From Hippasteria phrygiana (Eukaryota > Echinodermata > Asteroidea > Valvatida > Goniasteridae), in assembly GCA_037893225.1 (NCBI GenBank), contig JAZGUH010000451.1:2374001-2438000 (forward strand): a DNA stretch of 64,000 nt. The letters are read 5' to 3'. The notes under the pieces were generated by a model. It made no database searches. It saw only the letters and a list, made by a program, of their open reading frames with translations, and was not told where the DNA came from. Each line of letters opens with the position of its first letter. The stretch's first letter is position 1. Made by a program: the position numbers and the translations under genes. Positions 11,103-20,727 of the stretch are shown here, piece by piece.

Positions 11103-11762
11103 TGTAGCAAAATGTGGGGTTTATCGAGGCGCCCTCTTTGGTTTCGAACCATTTACTAATAGCCTGACGCATTACACTGCAGAGTGTAAGCTTGGCTAGC
11201 GCCCTCTATCTGGCGCTCGGGCGGGGTATATAAGCGGACCGCGTTGGCTGGTCGTTCTCTTTCGTTCCTGGCTGTCAAGACATAAACGTCACACCGGTGC
11301 AGTGCCGCAGTTTGGAACAGAACTTGCAATTAAGTCAGCAAAGTCGGCGTTGACTTGAGGTGGGTGAAAACCCTCGGTGCCCAATGATTTACTACTAGGC
11401 CATCGCCCATGTTTATCTCAGTGATTTGTCAGATTAATTAATTAATTCCAGTTGTGATTCAGATTTGTTAGTAAATCACCTAATAAGGAGAAATCGTTAA
11501 TAAATAATTGTCAACTCCACAAGTTTGTTTCTGGCGTATTGATTGTTCCCGTCCCGAGTAATTCTCAGACAACCCAACCCCTGGATCTGACCGTCTAATT
11601 CCCCGCCGCCTTAATAGGGTAATCATTGAGTGTTTAGTTGCTTTGGATGCCTGGTGGTAGACTGCCTCCAAACGAACCTGTCTCCCTGGTCGCCTTACAA
11701 CCGCTCGTCGGGTCGGCCGAGGGCAAGTCCTATATAGGCACAGTCGACAAGAGACCGCCACA
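11103..11762 (+). repeat. Gypsy 5' LTR
   Basis: 660 bp beginning TGTAGCAAAATG and ending GACCGCCACA (TGT...ACA). It has a TATA box (11227-11234) and an AATAAA at about 11499, giving a plausible U3-R-U5 layout. Substitutions against the 3' LTR were seen at four sites. Confidence 0.93.
11227..11234 (+). promoter_or_regulatory. TATA box of the gypsy 5' LTR
   Basis: TATATAAG in a GC-rich setting (GGCGGGG upstream), repeated at about 19158-19165 in the 3' LTR. Transcription would be expected some 25-30 bp downstream. An AATAAA lies about 270 bp further on within the LTR. Confidence 0.65.
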
Positions 11763-11764
11763 AA

Positions 11765-11782
11765 TGGTGTCAGAAGTGGGAT
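11765..11782 (+). other. Primer-binding site for tRNA-Leu
   Basis: TGGTGTCAGAAGTGGGAT starts two bases after the 5' LTR. It is complementary to the CCA-bearing 3' end typical of animal tRNA-Leu (CAA type, recalled from memory). Minus-strand cDNA synthesis would start here. Confidence 0.75.
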
Positions 11783-11860
11783 AGGCATCAAAGCGTACTT
11801 CTGAACACATACCCAAAAGTTATTACACCTACATAGGCAGCGATCACCTAGGTAGGCGAC

Positions 11861-13305
11861 ATGGCGAAGAACTTGCTTATAGACTTCGAGGGTGAGCTGG
11901 TGAAGTCCCCAGCCGAGAGCCACCAAGGCGAGGAAAATACACAATTGTTCGGCACGCCGAGTGGGCACTTGGACGAGCAAATAGAGTTGTTGGAGGCGGA
12001 GCTTCTCCTGCTTAGGGCTCGTCAACGGGAAGACGAAGTGGCAGCTGATTCGGGCTATGGAAGATCTGTTTATGCACCTACACAGGCTGGCAGTCAGAGG
12101 ACGATGGAACTACTATCGCCTACATTAACACTGAGTAGAGCAAGACCAACACCGAAACCCAGAACAAGAAATTCGACATTGACAACTGACGCGATCTCTG
12201 GTGAGATGGAAAACCCCACAGTGCAGCACCAGGCCAACGGCGATCGACCTAGAGCCAGTGGCGTGATTGCACAACCGGCCTCGGGAAATTTGACGACCAT
12301 AACGCAACAGAAGGGGAAGGTGACACCGCAATTTACGACGAGCACACCTGTCAGCAAGCCCGACGTTCCCCTAGATAGGAGCACCGAAATTGAAGAATCA
12401 AGAGTTACACTTAGGCGACCTAATATCGTCCCAGATAGGTTCAACGGAAAGACACCATGGAGGGATTATCACCGGCATGTAAATTGACAAACAACTGGTC
12501 GCAGGTACAGGCGGGTGCGTTCCTAGCAGCAAGTCTTCAAGGACCAGCGCTGCAGGTGTTAGGGAGTAGCACCGGAGAGGGGAGACAACCAACCTACGCC
12601 AAGCTCGTCGATCAGCTAGAAAAAAAGTTTGGGCCGGGCCAGTTGGCTGAGAATCATCTGATGGAGTTGAGACATCGACGGCAAGGAGCCAAGGAAAGTC
12701 TGCAGGAACTCGAGCAGTCGATAAAGGAGTTGGCAGAGCTGGCGTACCCCGAGCTTCCAGAGGAAGGCCGGGATCGCCTAGCTAGGGGACATTTCGTCGA
12801 TGCAATAGAAAGTCAGGCGATAAGAGAGGGGATATTTCGTGCACGGCCTACAACGTTGGAGGAAGCCGTAAGGGCCGCACTAGCGACCGAGTGTTTTCAA
12901 AAGATTGAGGAACAGAGAGAGGGCAGGAGGCCGAAATATGCTAGAATACTAGACTGTGAAGCTGAACGCGCCTTGGAAGAGGTGAAGAGCGAGATTAAAG
13001 AGGGCTATAAGCGCCTGGAAAGTGAGATCCTCAGAAGTCACCAGGAAATAGAGGAGTTGAGGGAGGAAAGGCACAACCAAAGGAATACTAATTCCCGGTC
13101 GGTGGTCCAGAACCCAGCGCCCCGCAACAACTATGGCAGGGGAGAGAATCAAGCCGGCGACCTGATTTGCTATAGGTGTAGGGAGAGGGGGCACTACGCC
13201 AGAAATTGTAAACAGTCGTCAGAGCAGAACAGACGGAATCCGGGAAAGGAAGATCAGCCACCCCAGAGACCCACGGAGCGGCTGAAGAAGCAACAGGGTC
13301 AGTAG
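11861..13305 (+). pseudogene. Gypsy gag (one frameshift)
   Basis: The ATG at 11861 is the first in the leader. The first frame (11861-12487) encodes an acidic N-terminus and ends soon after FNGKTPWRDYHRH, the start of the retrotransposon capsid domain. The capsid continues in another phase (open frame 12457-13305) with KLTNNWSQVQAGAFLAASLQG and ELRHRRQGAKESLQELEQ. A CCHC zinc knuckle, CYRCRERGHYARNC (13170-13211), follows for RNA packaging. A small deletion near 12478 explains the shift. Apart from that gag looks complete (about 470 codons). Confidence 0.88.
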
Positions 13306-15995
13306 GCAACAGCACCACAAACAAAACTGTCGGCCATGTCAAAGAGAGTAATCTTCCCACAGGGCCCAAGATAGCTGTGGCGCAGAATGGCTTATTCGTC
13401 CCGGCAGAAGTAAGAGGAAGAAATGTGCAACTACTAGTCGATACAGGTGCCACCGATACGGTGCTTTCTTCAAAGTTGTTATACGAAATCCCCCAAAGTA
13501 AAAGACCGAAAATCGTGAGAGAAGGAGCAGGGGTGAGGACAGCGAGTGGTGGACTGCTGGAGACATTAGGCAGCGCCTACCTAGATATACGGGTGGGGAG
13601 AATCACCTACCTCGTTAATGCAGTGTTTGGTGACATTGGCCAACTGGAGGGAATCCTCGGAATGGATTTCCTGCTGCAGACACAGGGAAGTTTAGATTTT
13701 GAGACCCTGGAGCTGAAAATTGGTGACGACAAGATAAAATGTACAGACACCAAGGGAGGTAGATTTTGCGCCAGAGTGATTGTGACGAGAACAACAGAGA
13801 TACCGCCGGGTCATGAGGCCATAGTGCAGGGACACTTGGCAGGAGGAATCAAGGCGAAGGGCATGGGCATTATGGAGCCAGCCGAGCGAAGCGAAATGGC
13901 CGACAGGGGTGTGATTGTTGCACGTCTGTTGGTGACGGTTAGAGATGACATCGTACCGATCAGAGTTTTCACCCCGGGAAAGAGGCAGTGTGTAGTGAGA
14001 CGTGGTACCATGGCTGGATATCTCACCTCAGTAGGCGAGGAAGACATCGAAGAACCTGATAGAATGCCACCCAGTGCCGAGATTAACGATGGAGTTCCGT
14101 CACATTTATCAGACTTATACGACAGGAGTAAGAAGGGAGTAGACTCGCGGTATGACCAACGGATAGCGAAGTTACTTCACGACTACCGGGATGTGTTTTC
14201 TACCGGAAGTGCGGACATCGGGCGAACTGACGTGGTTCGGCACGCGATTAATACCGGGGATGCCCCACCGAGAAGGGAGAGGCCACGACGATATCCTAGC
14301 CAGGAGCAGGAAGAAATCAAACGGCAGGTGCAGGAGATGCTACGGGATGGCATAATAGAGCATTCCGATAGTCCATGGGCCTCCAACGTAGTCCTAGTCA
14401 AGAAGAAAGATGGCAGTAAGAGGTTCTGTGTTGACTACCGCCGTCTCAACGCAGTAACCATCAAGGACTCCTACCCCATCCCTCGCATCGATGATTCCCT
14501 AGATGTCCTGTCCGGGTCCAGGTGGTTCTCCACCTTGGACCTGGCATCTGGGTATTGGCAAGTCGAGCTGGACGGTGAAGCTAAGACGAAGTCTGCTTTC
14601 GTGGTAAGGGGAGGGTTATACACATGGCATGTAATGCCCTTCGGGCTTTGCAACGCCCCATCCACCTTCGAGAGGTTGATGGAGCGAGTGCTCGCTGGGC
14701 TCCACTGGGAGACGCTACTGGTCTACTTGGACGATATAATCGTCTTTGCTGGTACGATGGAGGAGGAACTGACTCGCCTGGAGACGGTGTTCGGAAGGCT
14801 GCGAGGGGCCGGACTCAAGTTCAAGCCTAAGAAGTGCGAATTGTTTAAACAACGCGTACTGTACCTTGGCCATGTTGTGACGGACGAGGGAATCTATACT
14901 GATCCTGAAAAGGTGAAGGTAGTCAAAGAGTGGCCAACACCCCAGTCCGTGAAGGATGTGCAGAGCTTCCTAGGGCTTGCGTCCTATTATAGGCGGTTTA
15001 TACAAGGATTTGCGGACATTGCGCGACCACTTCATCGCTTGACAGAGAAAGGTCGGAAGTTCGGATGGACACCGGAGGCGGAAGGCGCGTTTCAAGAGTT
15101 AAAGAGGCGATTACAGGGATCACCTATCCTAGCCTACCCAGACCCCCATGCCGACTATGTACTGGATACAGATGCAAGTGAAGCGAGTATAGGCGCCGTG
15201 CTGTCCCAAAGGAAGGACGGAAGTGAGAGGGTGATCGCCTACGCGAGTAGAGCATTAAGCAAGCCGGAACGCAACTATTGCGTAACCAGACGTGAGCTAC
15301 TCGCTGTGGTGGTGTTCCTGAAGCAATTTAGACAATACATATACGGGAGAAGAATCACCGTGAGGACAGACCATGGCGCACTGAAGTGGCTCGTGAATTT
15401 CCGAGAGCCCCAGGGGCAGGTGGCTCGCTGGTTGCAGGTTATAGGAGAGCGTGACCTCAACATAGTGCACAGAGCAGGACGTTCACACGGGAATGCCGAT
15501 GGCCTGTCTAGGAGGCCGTGCGGGCAGTGTGGCCGTGAGGAGGAGGTGCCCAGGAAGGACAACGAGGAGAACAAGCCAATCGAAGTTGTCAGTTCCGAGA
15601 AAATCGGAGTTAGAGTCGTTACAGTTGCGCCTACTATCACGAATATGCAGTGGAGGGAAGCTCAACTTCAGGATGCCTCCATTAGATGGGTGTTGCAAGA
15701 GAAAGAAAAGGCAGCAGCAAGACCAGGTCAAGAGGTCCTTTCTCCGTGTTCACCAACAGCAAAGGCTTACTGGTTGATTTGGGAGCAGCTGGAAGTCAAG
15801 CATGGTGTCCTACAAAGGCGCTGGGAATCCGATGACGGGCGCCAGGTGAAGTGGAAGATTATAGTTCCCACTACGTTCCGCAAGCAGATATTATCGGAAC
15901 TACACGCTGGAAAAACAAGTGGACACCTGGGCCAAAGAAAAACCTTGGACAAGGTTCGCCAAAGGTTCTATTGGGCCGGTAGTCCGCTGAGATGA
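13281..15995 (+). pseudogene. Gypsy pol: protease, reverse transcriptase, RNase H, integrase zinc region
   Basis: The frame is open from about 13281, overlapping the end of gag in the -1 phase, so Pol is probably made by frameshifting. Counting from 13377, the protease DTG is at residues 22-24 (LLVDTGATDT). RT has FCVDYRRLNAVT, FSTLDLASGYWQVEL and the catalytic YLDD at 450-453. RNase H follows with LDTDASEASIGAVL, TRRELLAVV and RTDHGALKWL. The frame ends inside the integrase zinc-binding region (HAGKTSGHLGQRKTL...RFYWAG) at a premature stop caused by an indel near 15978. All catalytic residues of protease, RT and RNase H are present. Confidence 0.92.
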
Positions 15996-16982
15996 GGTCT
16001 GCGGTCAGACAATGTGATGTGTGTGCAAGTAAGAAGTCGCCTGTAAAGAGGCGGAGAGCGCCCCATTCAGCAACATCTTGTTGGTGCGCCGATGGAGCGA
16101 ATTGCCGTGGATATGATCGGTCCTCTTCCAAAGACCGACAGAGGGAATAAGTACATCCTCGTGATTGGCGACTACTTTAGTAAGTGGATTGAGGCTTACC
16201 CTGTTGTGGATGGGAAGGCAACTACGGTGGCAGAAATTCTGGTGAACGAGTTCCTGTGTAGGTTCGGCGTACCTGTTGAGTTACATTCGGACCAAGGCAG
16301 GAACTTTGAGTATCGAGTGTTCTCAGAGATGTGCACCATACTTGGGATAGAGAAGACTCGCACAACTCCCTACAACCCCAAGTCAGACGGGTTGATTGAA
16401 CGTTTCAACAGGACACTGCTGACAATGATCTCAACTATGATCGAGCCACACAAGCGACAGCGAGACTGGGATACAAAATTGCCGTTCGCAACTTTTGCCT
16501 ACCGAGCCACACCGCAGGAATCTACAGGAGAATCCCCCAATATGCTCATGTTGGGACGGGAAGTGTACCTACCCATCGATCTGACAACCGGGATGGCGTC
16601 GATAGACGACCAGACAAAGGGAGCAATAGAGACTGACCATGCACTCAGTCTAAGAGAGAACATCAGGGCAGCGCATGAGAGGGCGAGGAAGCGCCTCAAG
16701 AGCAGCGCTAGGCGACAGAAGAGGACTTATGACCGCCGAGTTGTCCATGACAGGATAGGCGAGGGGCAATTCGTTTGGTTATTCAATCCTGCCAAAACCA
16801 AGGGTCTAACACCGACACTGCAATGTCGTTGGGAAGGGCCGTATTTGGTTGTTCGGAAGTTGTCGGAAGTAACCTACAGGATTCAGAAGAAGCCAAGGGG
16901 GAAAATGAAAGTGGTTCACTATGACTGCTTGAAGCCCTACCTAGGGGAATCGCTGGAACCATGGAGTAATGGCGGCGGTTAG
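15992..16982 (+). pseudogene. Gypsy integrase catalytic core and C-terminus
   Basis: After the break near 15978 the integrase continues in a second phase (the Cys pair QCDVCASKK near 16010) and, after another indel near 16060, in the phase of 16092-16982. That part holds the DDE core (IAVDMIGPL, ELHSDQGRNF, SDGLIERFNR) and a GPY-like module (EGPYLVVRKLSEVTYRI). It stops at 16982, overlapping the next ORF by 14 bases. The catalytic triad is intact. Confidence 0.88.
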
Positions 16983-17256
16983 TGAGAGCCCTGCACCTGT
17001 GAGGCTAACAAGTGACCCTCTGGGTGACAACCACGACGCGGTGGGAGATAGCAGCCGTCTTCAGGCGGATAAAGCTTTCCTTGTTCAGTCACCGGCATCC
17101 ATACAGGTTCCAGATGAAGAACCACAGAGCCAAGAAACACATGAGGAATCTCAGGAAGGGCAGTTAACGTCTGAGGGAGCATCACCAGGGCCGGCAATAC
17201 CACCGCCAAGGCGGAACCCACCAAGGCAGCGTAGGGTGCCGCAACGTGTTCAGTAG
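16969..17256 (+). CDS. Short proline/acidic ORF overlapping the end of gypsy pol
   Basis: 95 codons from an ATG at 16969 that overlaps the integrase stop by 14 bases. It is rich in Pro, Ser and Glu and ends with an Arg/Pro-rich tail (PPRRNPPRQRRVPQRVQ), which resembles the C-terminal tails of many gypsy integrases. The likeliest reading is a pol tail moved out of phase by an indel near 16970. A separate small ORF in a coupled stop-start arrangement is the alternative. No domain is recognisable. Confidence 0.5.
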   Translation: MAAVSESPAPVRLTSDPLGDNHDAVGDSSRLQADKAFLVQSPASIQVPDEEPQSQETHEESQEGQLTSEGASPGPAIPPPRRNPPRQRRVPQRVQ

Positions 17257-17360
17257 TAGCAGTAGTTGGGGGTACCTGTACCTACGGGCGGCAGGAAAAT
17301 GTGTGCCTGACAGTAGTCAGCATTTAGTACAGATTTACACCACTAACAAGAAAACAACCG

Positions 17361-17377
17361 TTCTTGTCGTTTTGCAG
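17361..17377 (+). promoter_or_regulatory. Candidate splice acceptor ahead of the gypsy third ORF
   Basis: TTCTTGTCGTTTTGCAG is a good animal acceptor (pyrimidine tract, then CAG). The first ATG after it opens the zinc-finger ORF. A possible donor, CTAG|GTAGGC, lies at 11852 just before the gag ATG. Splicing between them would give a subgenomic mRNA, as in env-type genes. This is inferred only from the consensus match. Confidence 0.4.
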
Positions 17378-17397
17378 GCGAGAGAGACCGCTGGGTG

Positions 17398-18711
17398 ATG
17401 GTTGGAAGTGACAAGAAGGCAGACAGGGGACGGCACGAGTCGGCGATGGTGGAGTGCCCTAAATGCCACGTGGAGATGCACAAGAGGAGCCTCGAACGGC
17501 ACTTGATGGTCGAGCATGGACCCCGAATGTTTTTCTGGTGTCTTCGATGCTCGCACAAAAACAACCGTCGTGACAACCTGCGGGCCCACTATAAGGACTG
17601 CCACCCAGATAGGATCTCTGAAGTTGAGAAGATCAAAGGTGAGAGTTATGAAGAACGGGAGAAACAGAGACGATCTAGCGCAGATAGATCTACCGGGAGA
17701 AGTGACCGGGGAGCAAGCGATAGCTGTCCTAGGAAAGAGACTAGGGATGGCAAGACTAGCAAGCATGACAAGTATCCTAAGAGGAAGCATGGCCATGAAA
17801 CGGATGAGCGAGCCAAGGACAAGAAGCAGAAGGGTGAGGTTTCAGCACCAAGCACCGTTTCACGACCACCAGGTGACGCCCCAATGGACCTTTCGACTCG
17901 GAAGAGACGAGCGCCCGGCCCAAAGGAGCGGGAACCGGCTGTTGCACCTGGACAAGCAAGGCGAGAGAAGGCGGCTGAAGCACCTAAGAAAGTGAAGGAT
18001 GCGGGCCCTGCAAATGAAGACTATGCACCTTCGGAGACTGCCACTGATGTACCAGAAGCGGGGAGAGAGGTGGTGATAGGTGACATAGGCCAGCCATTTG
18101 ACGAAGCTCTTGGGGAGTTGGCGGAAATTGCATTGTCGCCCACGCCAATGCTTTGGGATCAGGATGACGAGCTCATCGAGGACCGACCCGTGGTTAAATC
18201 TGGTGGCAAACCGCTTGGGATGATGGGAATGATGAGCAGGGAGTCTGGTGAGTGTGACGTACCTCAAGGGGAGAGCGCCCAGCTGGGAGCTTCGGCTTCA
18301 CCAGGATGGCCCCAACCCATGTTACCAAAGAAGCTCCTACCCGGGCAGGCGGTCCGTGTTAAGGAGACCCGTGAAACCTACCTGTACGCCAAGGAGGGAC
18401 GCACCATCTGCGGGGAGGTACAAAGAGAGTTTGACATCGTGTATCTCAAGCCCCTACCTGTCAGGAAGGCCAGCGAATCTGCCGTACCGCAGAACACTGG
18501 TCACATTCGTCGCCTCGTCCGCTGCAACAACACCGTCGCAGGAGCACCTATGGGGAAGGAGGATCTTGAGAAGGCGATGATTGGGAAAATAACCCAGGTC
18601 CGGGAGATGTCCTCGAGGTGCGTGTTCCAAGAAGGCCGCAAACTCACCAAGGACAAGACTACCCGTGTCTTTGACGTCAACTTCCCAGCTGGTGTGATGG
18701 TGGAGAAGTAA
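17398..18711 (+). CDS. Gypsy third ORF: two C2H2 zinc fingers, basic centre, novel C-terminus
   Basis: 437 codons, intact, between pol and the 3' LTR, where envelope-carrying elements have env. There is no signal peptide or membrane segment, so it is not an envelope. It starts with two C2H2 fingers: Cys20, Cys23, His35, His40 (VECPKCHVEM...) and Cys48, Cys51, His64, His69 (FFWCLRCSHK...). A long basic, Ser/Lys/Arg-rich stretch (about residues 75-190) suggests nuclear localisation or nucleic-acid binding. An acidic segment (about 215-265) and a unique C-terminal domain of about 140 residues follow. A pyrimidine tract and CAG ending at 17377 could be a splice acceptor, and the ATG at 17398 is the first after it. 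The function is unknown; a regulatory or targeting protein is an inference. Confidence 0.75.
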   Translation: MVGSDKKADRGRHESAMVECPKCHVEMHKRSLERHLMVEHGPRMFFWCLRCSHKNNRRDNLRAHYKDCHPDRISEVEKIKGESYEEREKQRRSSADRSTGRSDRGASDSCPRKETRDGKTSKHDKYPKRKHGHETDERAKDKKQKGEVSAPSTVSRPPGDAPMDLSTRKRRAPGPKEREPAVAPGQARREKAAEAPKKVKDAGPANEDYAPSETATDVPEAGREVVIGDIGQPFDEALGELAEIALSPTPMLWDQDDELIEDRPVVKSGGKPLGMMGMMSRESGECDVPQGESAQLGASASPGWPQPMLPKKLLPGQAVRVKETRETYLYAKEGRTICGEVQREFDIVYLKPLPVRKASESAVPQNTGHIRRLVRCNNTVAGAPMGKEDLEKAMIGKITQVREMSSRCVFQEGRKLTKDKTTRVFDVNFPAGVMVEK

Positions 18712-19033
18712 CTTTTCTTGCCATAGTTCCTTGTTCGCCTTTGACTTGCTTTATAGTTATATATTTGGTTCAGAATGTTAAAGTGTTCGACCTTTTTTCA
18801 CGTTAAGCGTCACTTTTGTTATGTATAAACCTTGGGCACAGGAGTCACCTTTTTATGTATAAACCTTGGGCATAGGAGTCACTTTATCGGTGTATAAACA
18901 ACGACCGTTAAGTTTACCTGTTTAGGTGATAGCCTGTTTGGGTGCAAGTGTGGACATTTTGGAGTTTAGTAATTCGCTACTGTTAGTTTCAGATTTCCGG
19001 TCAAAGGGACTGACCGATCTTGGGCCGTGGCTA
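18712..19033 (+). other. Gypsy 3' untranslated region with a 34-bp tandem duplication
   Basis: No coding potential was seen. A block beginning ATGTATAAACCTTGGGCA occurs twice in tandem at 18821-18854 and 18855-18888, with a third partial start near 18890. The stretch ends directly at the 3' LTR without a strong polypurine run. Confidence 0.6.
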
Positions 19034-20141
19034 TGTAGCAAAATGTGGGGTGTATCGAGGCGCCCTCTTTGGTTTTGAACCATTTACTAATAGCCTGACG
19101 CATTACACTGCAGAGTGTAAGCTTGGCTAGCGCCCTCTATCTGGCGCTCGGGCGGGGTATATAAGCGGACCGCGTTGGCTGGTCGTTCTCTTTCGTTCCT
19201 GGCTGTCAAGACATAAACGTCACACCGGTGCAGTGCCGCAGTTTGGAACAGAACTTGCAATTAAGTCAGCAAAGTCGGCGTTGACTTGAGGTGGGTGAAA
19301 ACCCTCGGTGCCCAATGATTTACTACTAGGCCATCGCCCATGTTTATCTCAGTGATTTGTCAGATTAATTAGTTAATTCCAGTTGTGATTCAGATTTGTT
19401 AGTAAATCACCTAATAAGGAGAAATCGTTAATAAATAATTGTCAACTCCACAAGTTTGTTTCTGGCGTATTGATTGTTCCCGTCCCGAGTAATTCTCAGA
19501 CAACCCAACCCCTGGATCTGACCGTCTAATTCCCCGCCGCCTTAATAGGGTAATCATTGAGTGTTTAGTTGCTTTGGATGCCTGGTGGTAGACTGCCTCC
19601 AAACGAACCTGTCCCCCTGGTCGCCTTACAACCGCTCGTCGGGTCGGCCGAGGGCAAGTCCTATATGTGACCCGCTCTGCAAAAAGGGCACATATGTTGC
19701 AAAATTTGAAAATAGTGTTTTATATATAGCTGGAAAGGCCATTTTATAAGCTTTCATATTGTATATATGTCTCTGGTCTGTAGCATTTTGCAATCACGAG
19801 ATATTTGGAAATTTGCATGTTTGTTTTCAGGAATTTCTTTAAATGACTTAAGCAGAAACAAGTCTTTTAAAAAAAACAAAAAGCAAAGCAATAGATAGAA
19901 GCACTCGACAAAAACACATTCTTTTTCCAATTTTATTTACTGAAATCAAAGATTTTAGTTATGGTTAATAATATAGGTACCCAAGATGCAAAAAATTCCC
20001 TCCCTTGAAAATCACTTGTTTGAAGAATTTTTTACCCTCTTCACATTGAATTGCCCATAACTCGTAAAAGCATACGGCGACTTATGTGCCCTTTTTGCAG
20101 AGCGGGTCAGATATAGGCACAGTCGACAAGAGACCGCCACA
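19034..20141 (+). repeat. Gypsy 3' LTR, interrupted by a MITE
   Basis: Matches the 5' LTR over its whole 660 bp once the 444-bp MITE and its 4-bp duplication (19667-20114) are removed. Four substitutions were seen between the LTRs, for example in GGGTTTATC versus GGGTGTATC. The last 28 bases (20114-20141) lie beyond the MITE. TSD CTAT follows at 20142. Confidence 0.92.
19667..20110. mobile_element. MITE with ~29-bp terminal inverted repeats in the gypsy 3' LTR
   Basis: 444 bp, non-coding and A/T-rich inside. Its ends are inverted repeats: 19667-19696 starts GTGACCCGCTCTGCAAAAAG, and 20081-20110 is its near-perfect reverse complement. It is flanked by ATAT (19663-19666 and 20111-20114), which is single in the intact 5' LTR, so this is a 4-bp target-site duplication. 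The superfamily is not recognised. It is the youngest nested layer: MITE in LTR in Helentron. Confidence 0.88.
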
Positions 20142-20727
20142 CTATCATCTTCATGAATGGTACATTAATTGCAATTAGATGTTCTTCCAAAGTATTCAAA
20201 CAACTCAATTGATCTGGGATGTCTGCAAGGGTTAAATTATTCACATCTGCTTCTGCTGGTACTTTATTACTGAGTAATTTCCTGTGACATGTATAGCATA
20301 TCCACAGACATGACCTACTTGATTCTGATACAAGACATTTGTTACCACACTCTTTATTGCATACACAGACATGTAAATACTTCTCAGATATAGAACTAAC
20401 ATTCCTATATTTGCTTTTATTACATTTTATTACTTGTTTTCTGAATAAACGTTTCTGACATACTGCACAGACATACTCTGGTCCATTTAATACTTCCTTC
20501 TTCCAATCCCTAATGACATTACTCATAATACGTGCATTGTGCTTTTTTTTCATTGAACGCAGTAAATTTCTTCTTTTCATTTGTTCACGATAATATTTAC
20601 TGCTTTGGTACTTGCATTTCTGAGTATTAATCAAATTCATAAGAATAACTAACATTATACTTTCTTTTAATCGCTGTGATGACCCTGTTCCTGTGAGTGA
20701 CACCTTCATGATATTTTGTTTTTGCAT
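20142..20727 (-). pseudogene. Helentron cysteine-rich module before Rep
   Basis: Minus-strand frame with paired cysteines: YVCAVCQKRLF, CVCNKECGNKC, WICYTCHRKLLSNKVPAEADVNN, then LTLADIPDQLSCLNTLEEHLIA and PFMKM. This Cys-rich block followed by P-x-x-L...LE..LIA...PFM is the conserved N-terminal part of Helitron Rep-Hel proteins and probably binds zinc. The frame breaks off exactly at the gypsy insertion and resumes at 11102 (SPRGGQ). A frameshift near 20690 separates it from the repeat region. Confidence 0.85.

Larger units (their letters stand above)
11103..20141 (+). mobile_element. Ty3/gypsy LTR retrotransposon with an extra zinc-finger ORF
   Basis: Complete element: LTRs 11103-11762 and 19034-20141 (the latter split by a MITE), TSD CTAT, and a primer-binding site matching the 3' end of tRNA-Leu. 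Gag carries a CCHC knuckle. Pol runs protease, RT, RNase H, integrase, the order of Ty3/gypsy, and integrase ends with a GPY-type module without a chromodomain. A third ORF (17398-18711) follows pol. The two LTRs differ at four positions in 660 bp, so the insertion is recent. At least three indels break gag and integrase. No clear polypurine tract was seen before the 3' LTR. Confidence 0.93.

Noticed and set aside
11480..12025. 181-codon minus-strand open frame across the gypsy LTR and gag start
   Set aside because: Antisense shadow of the LTR and gag; the part in the LTR repeats at 19411-19602.
17516..17995. 159-codon plus-strand open frame within the gypsy third ORF
   Set aside because: Out-of-phase shadow of the zinc-finger ORF; no domain.
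18780..19033. Polypurine tract before the gypsy 3' LTR
   Set aside because: The bases before 19034 (TTGGGCCGTGGCTA) are not purine-rich enough to call.
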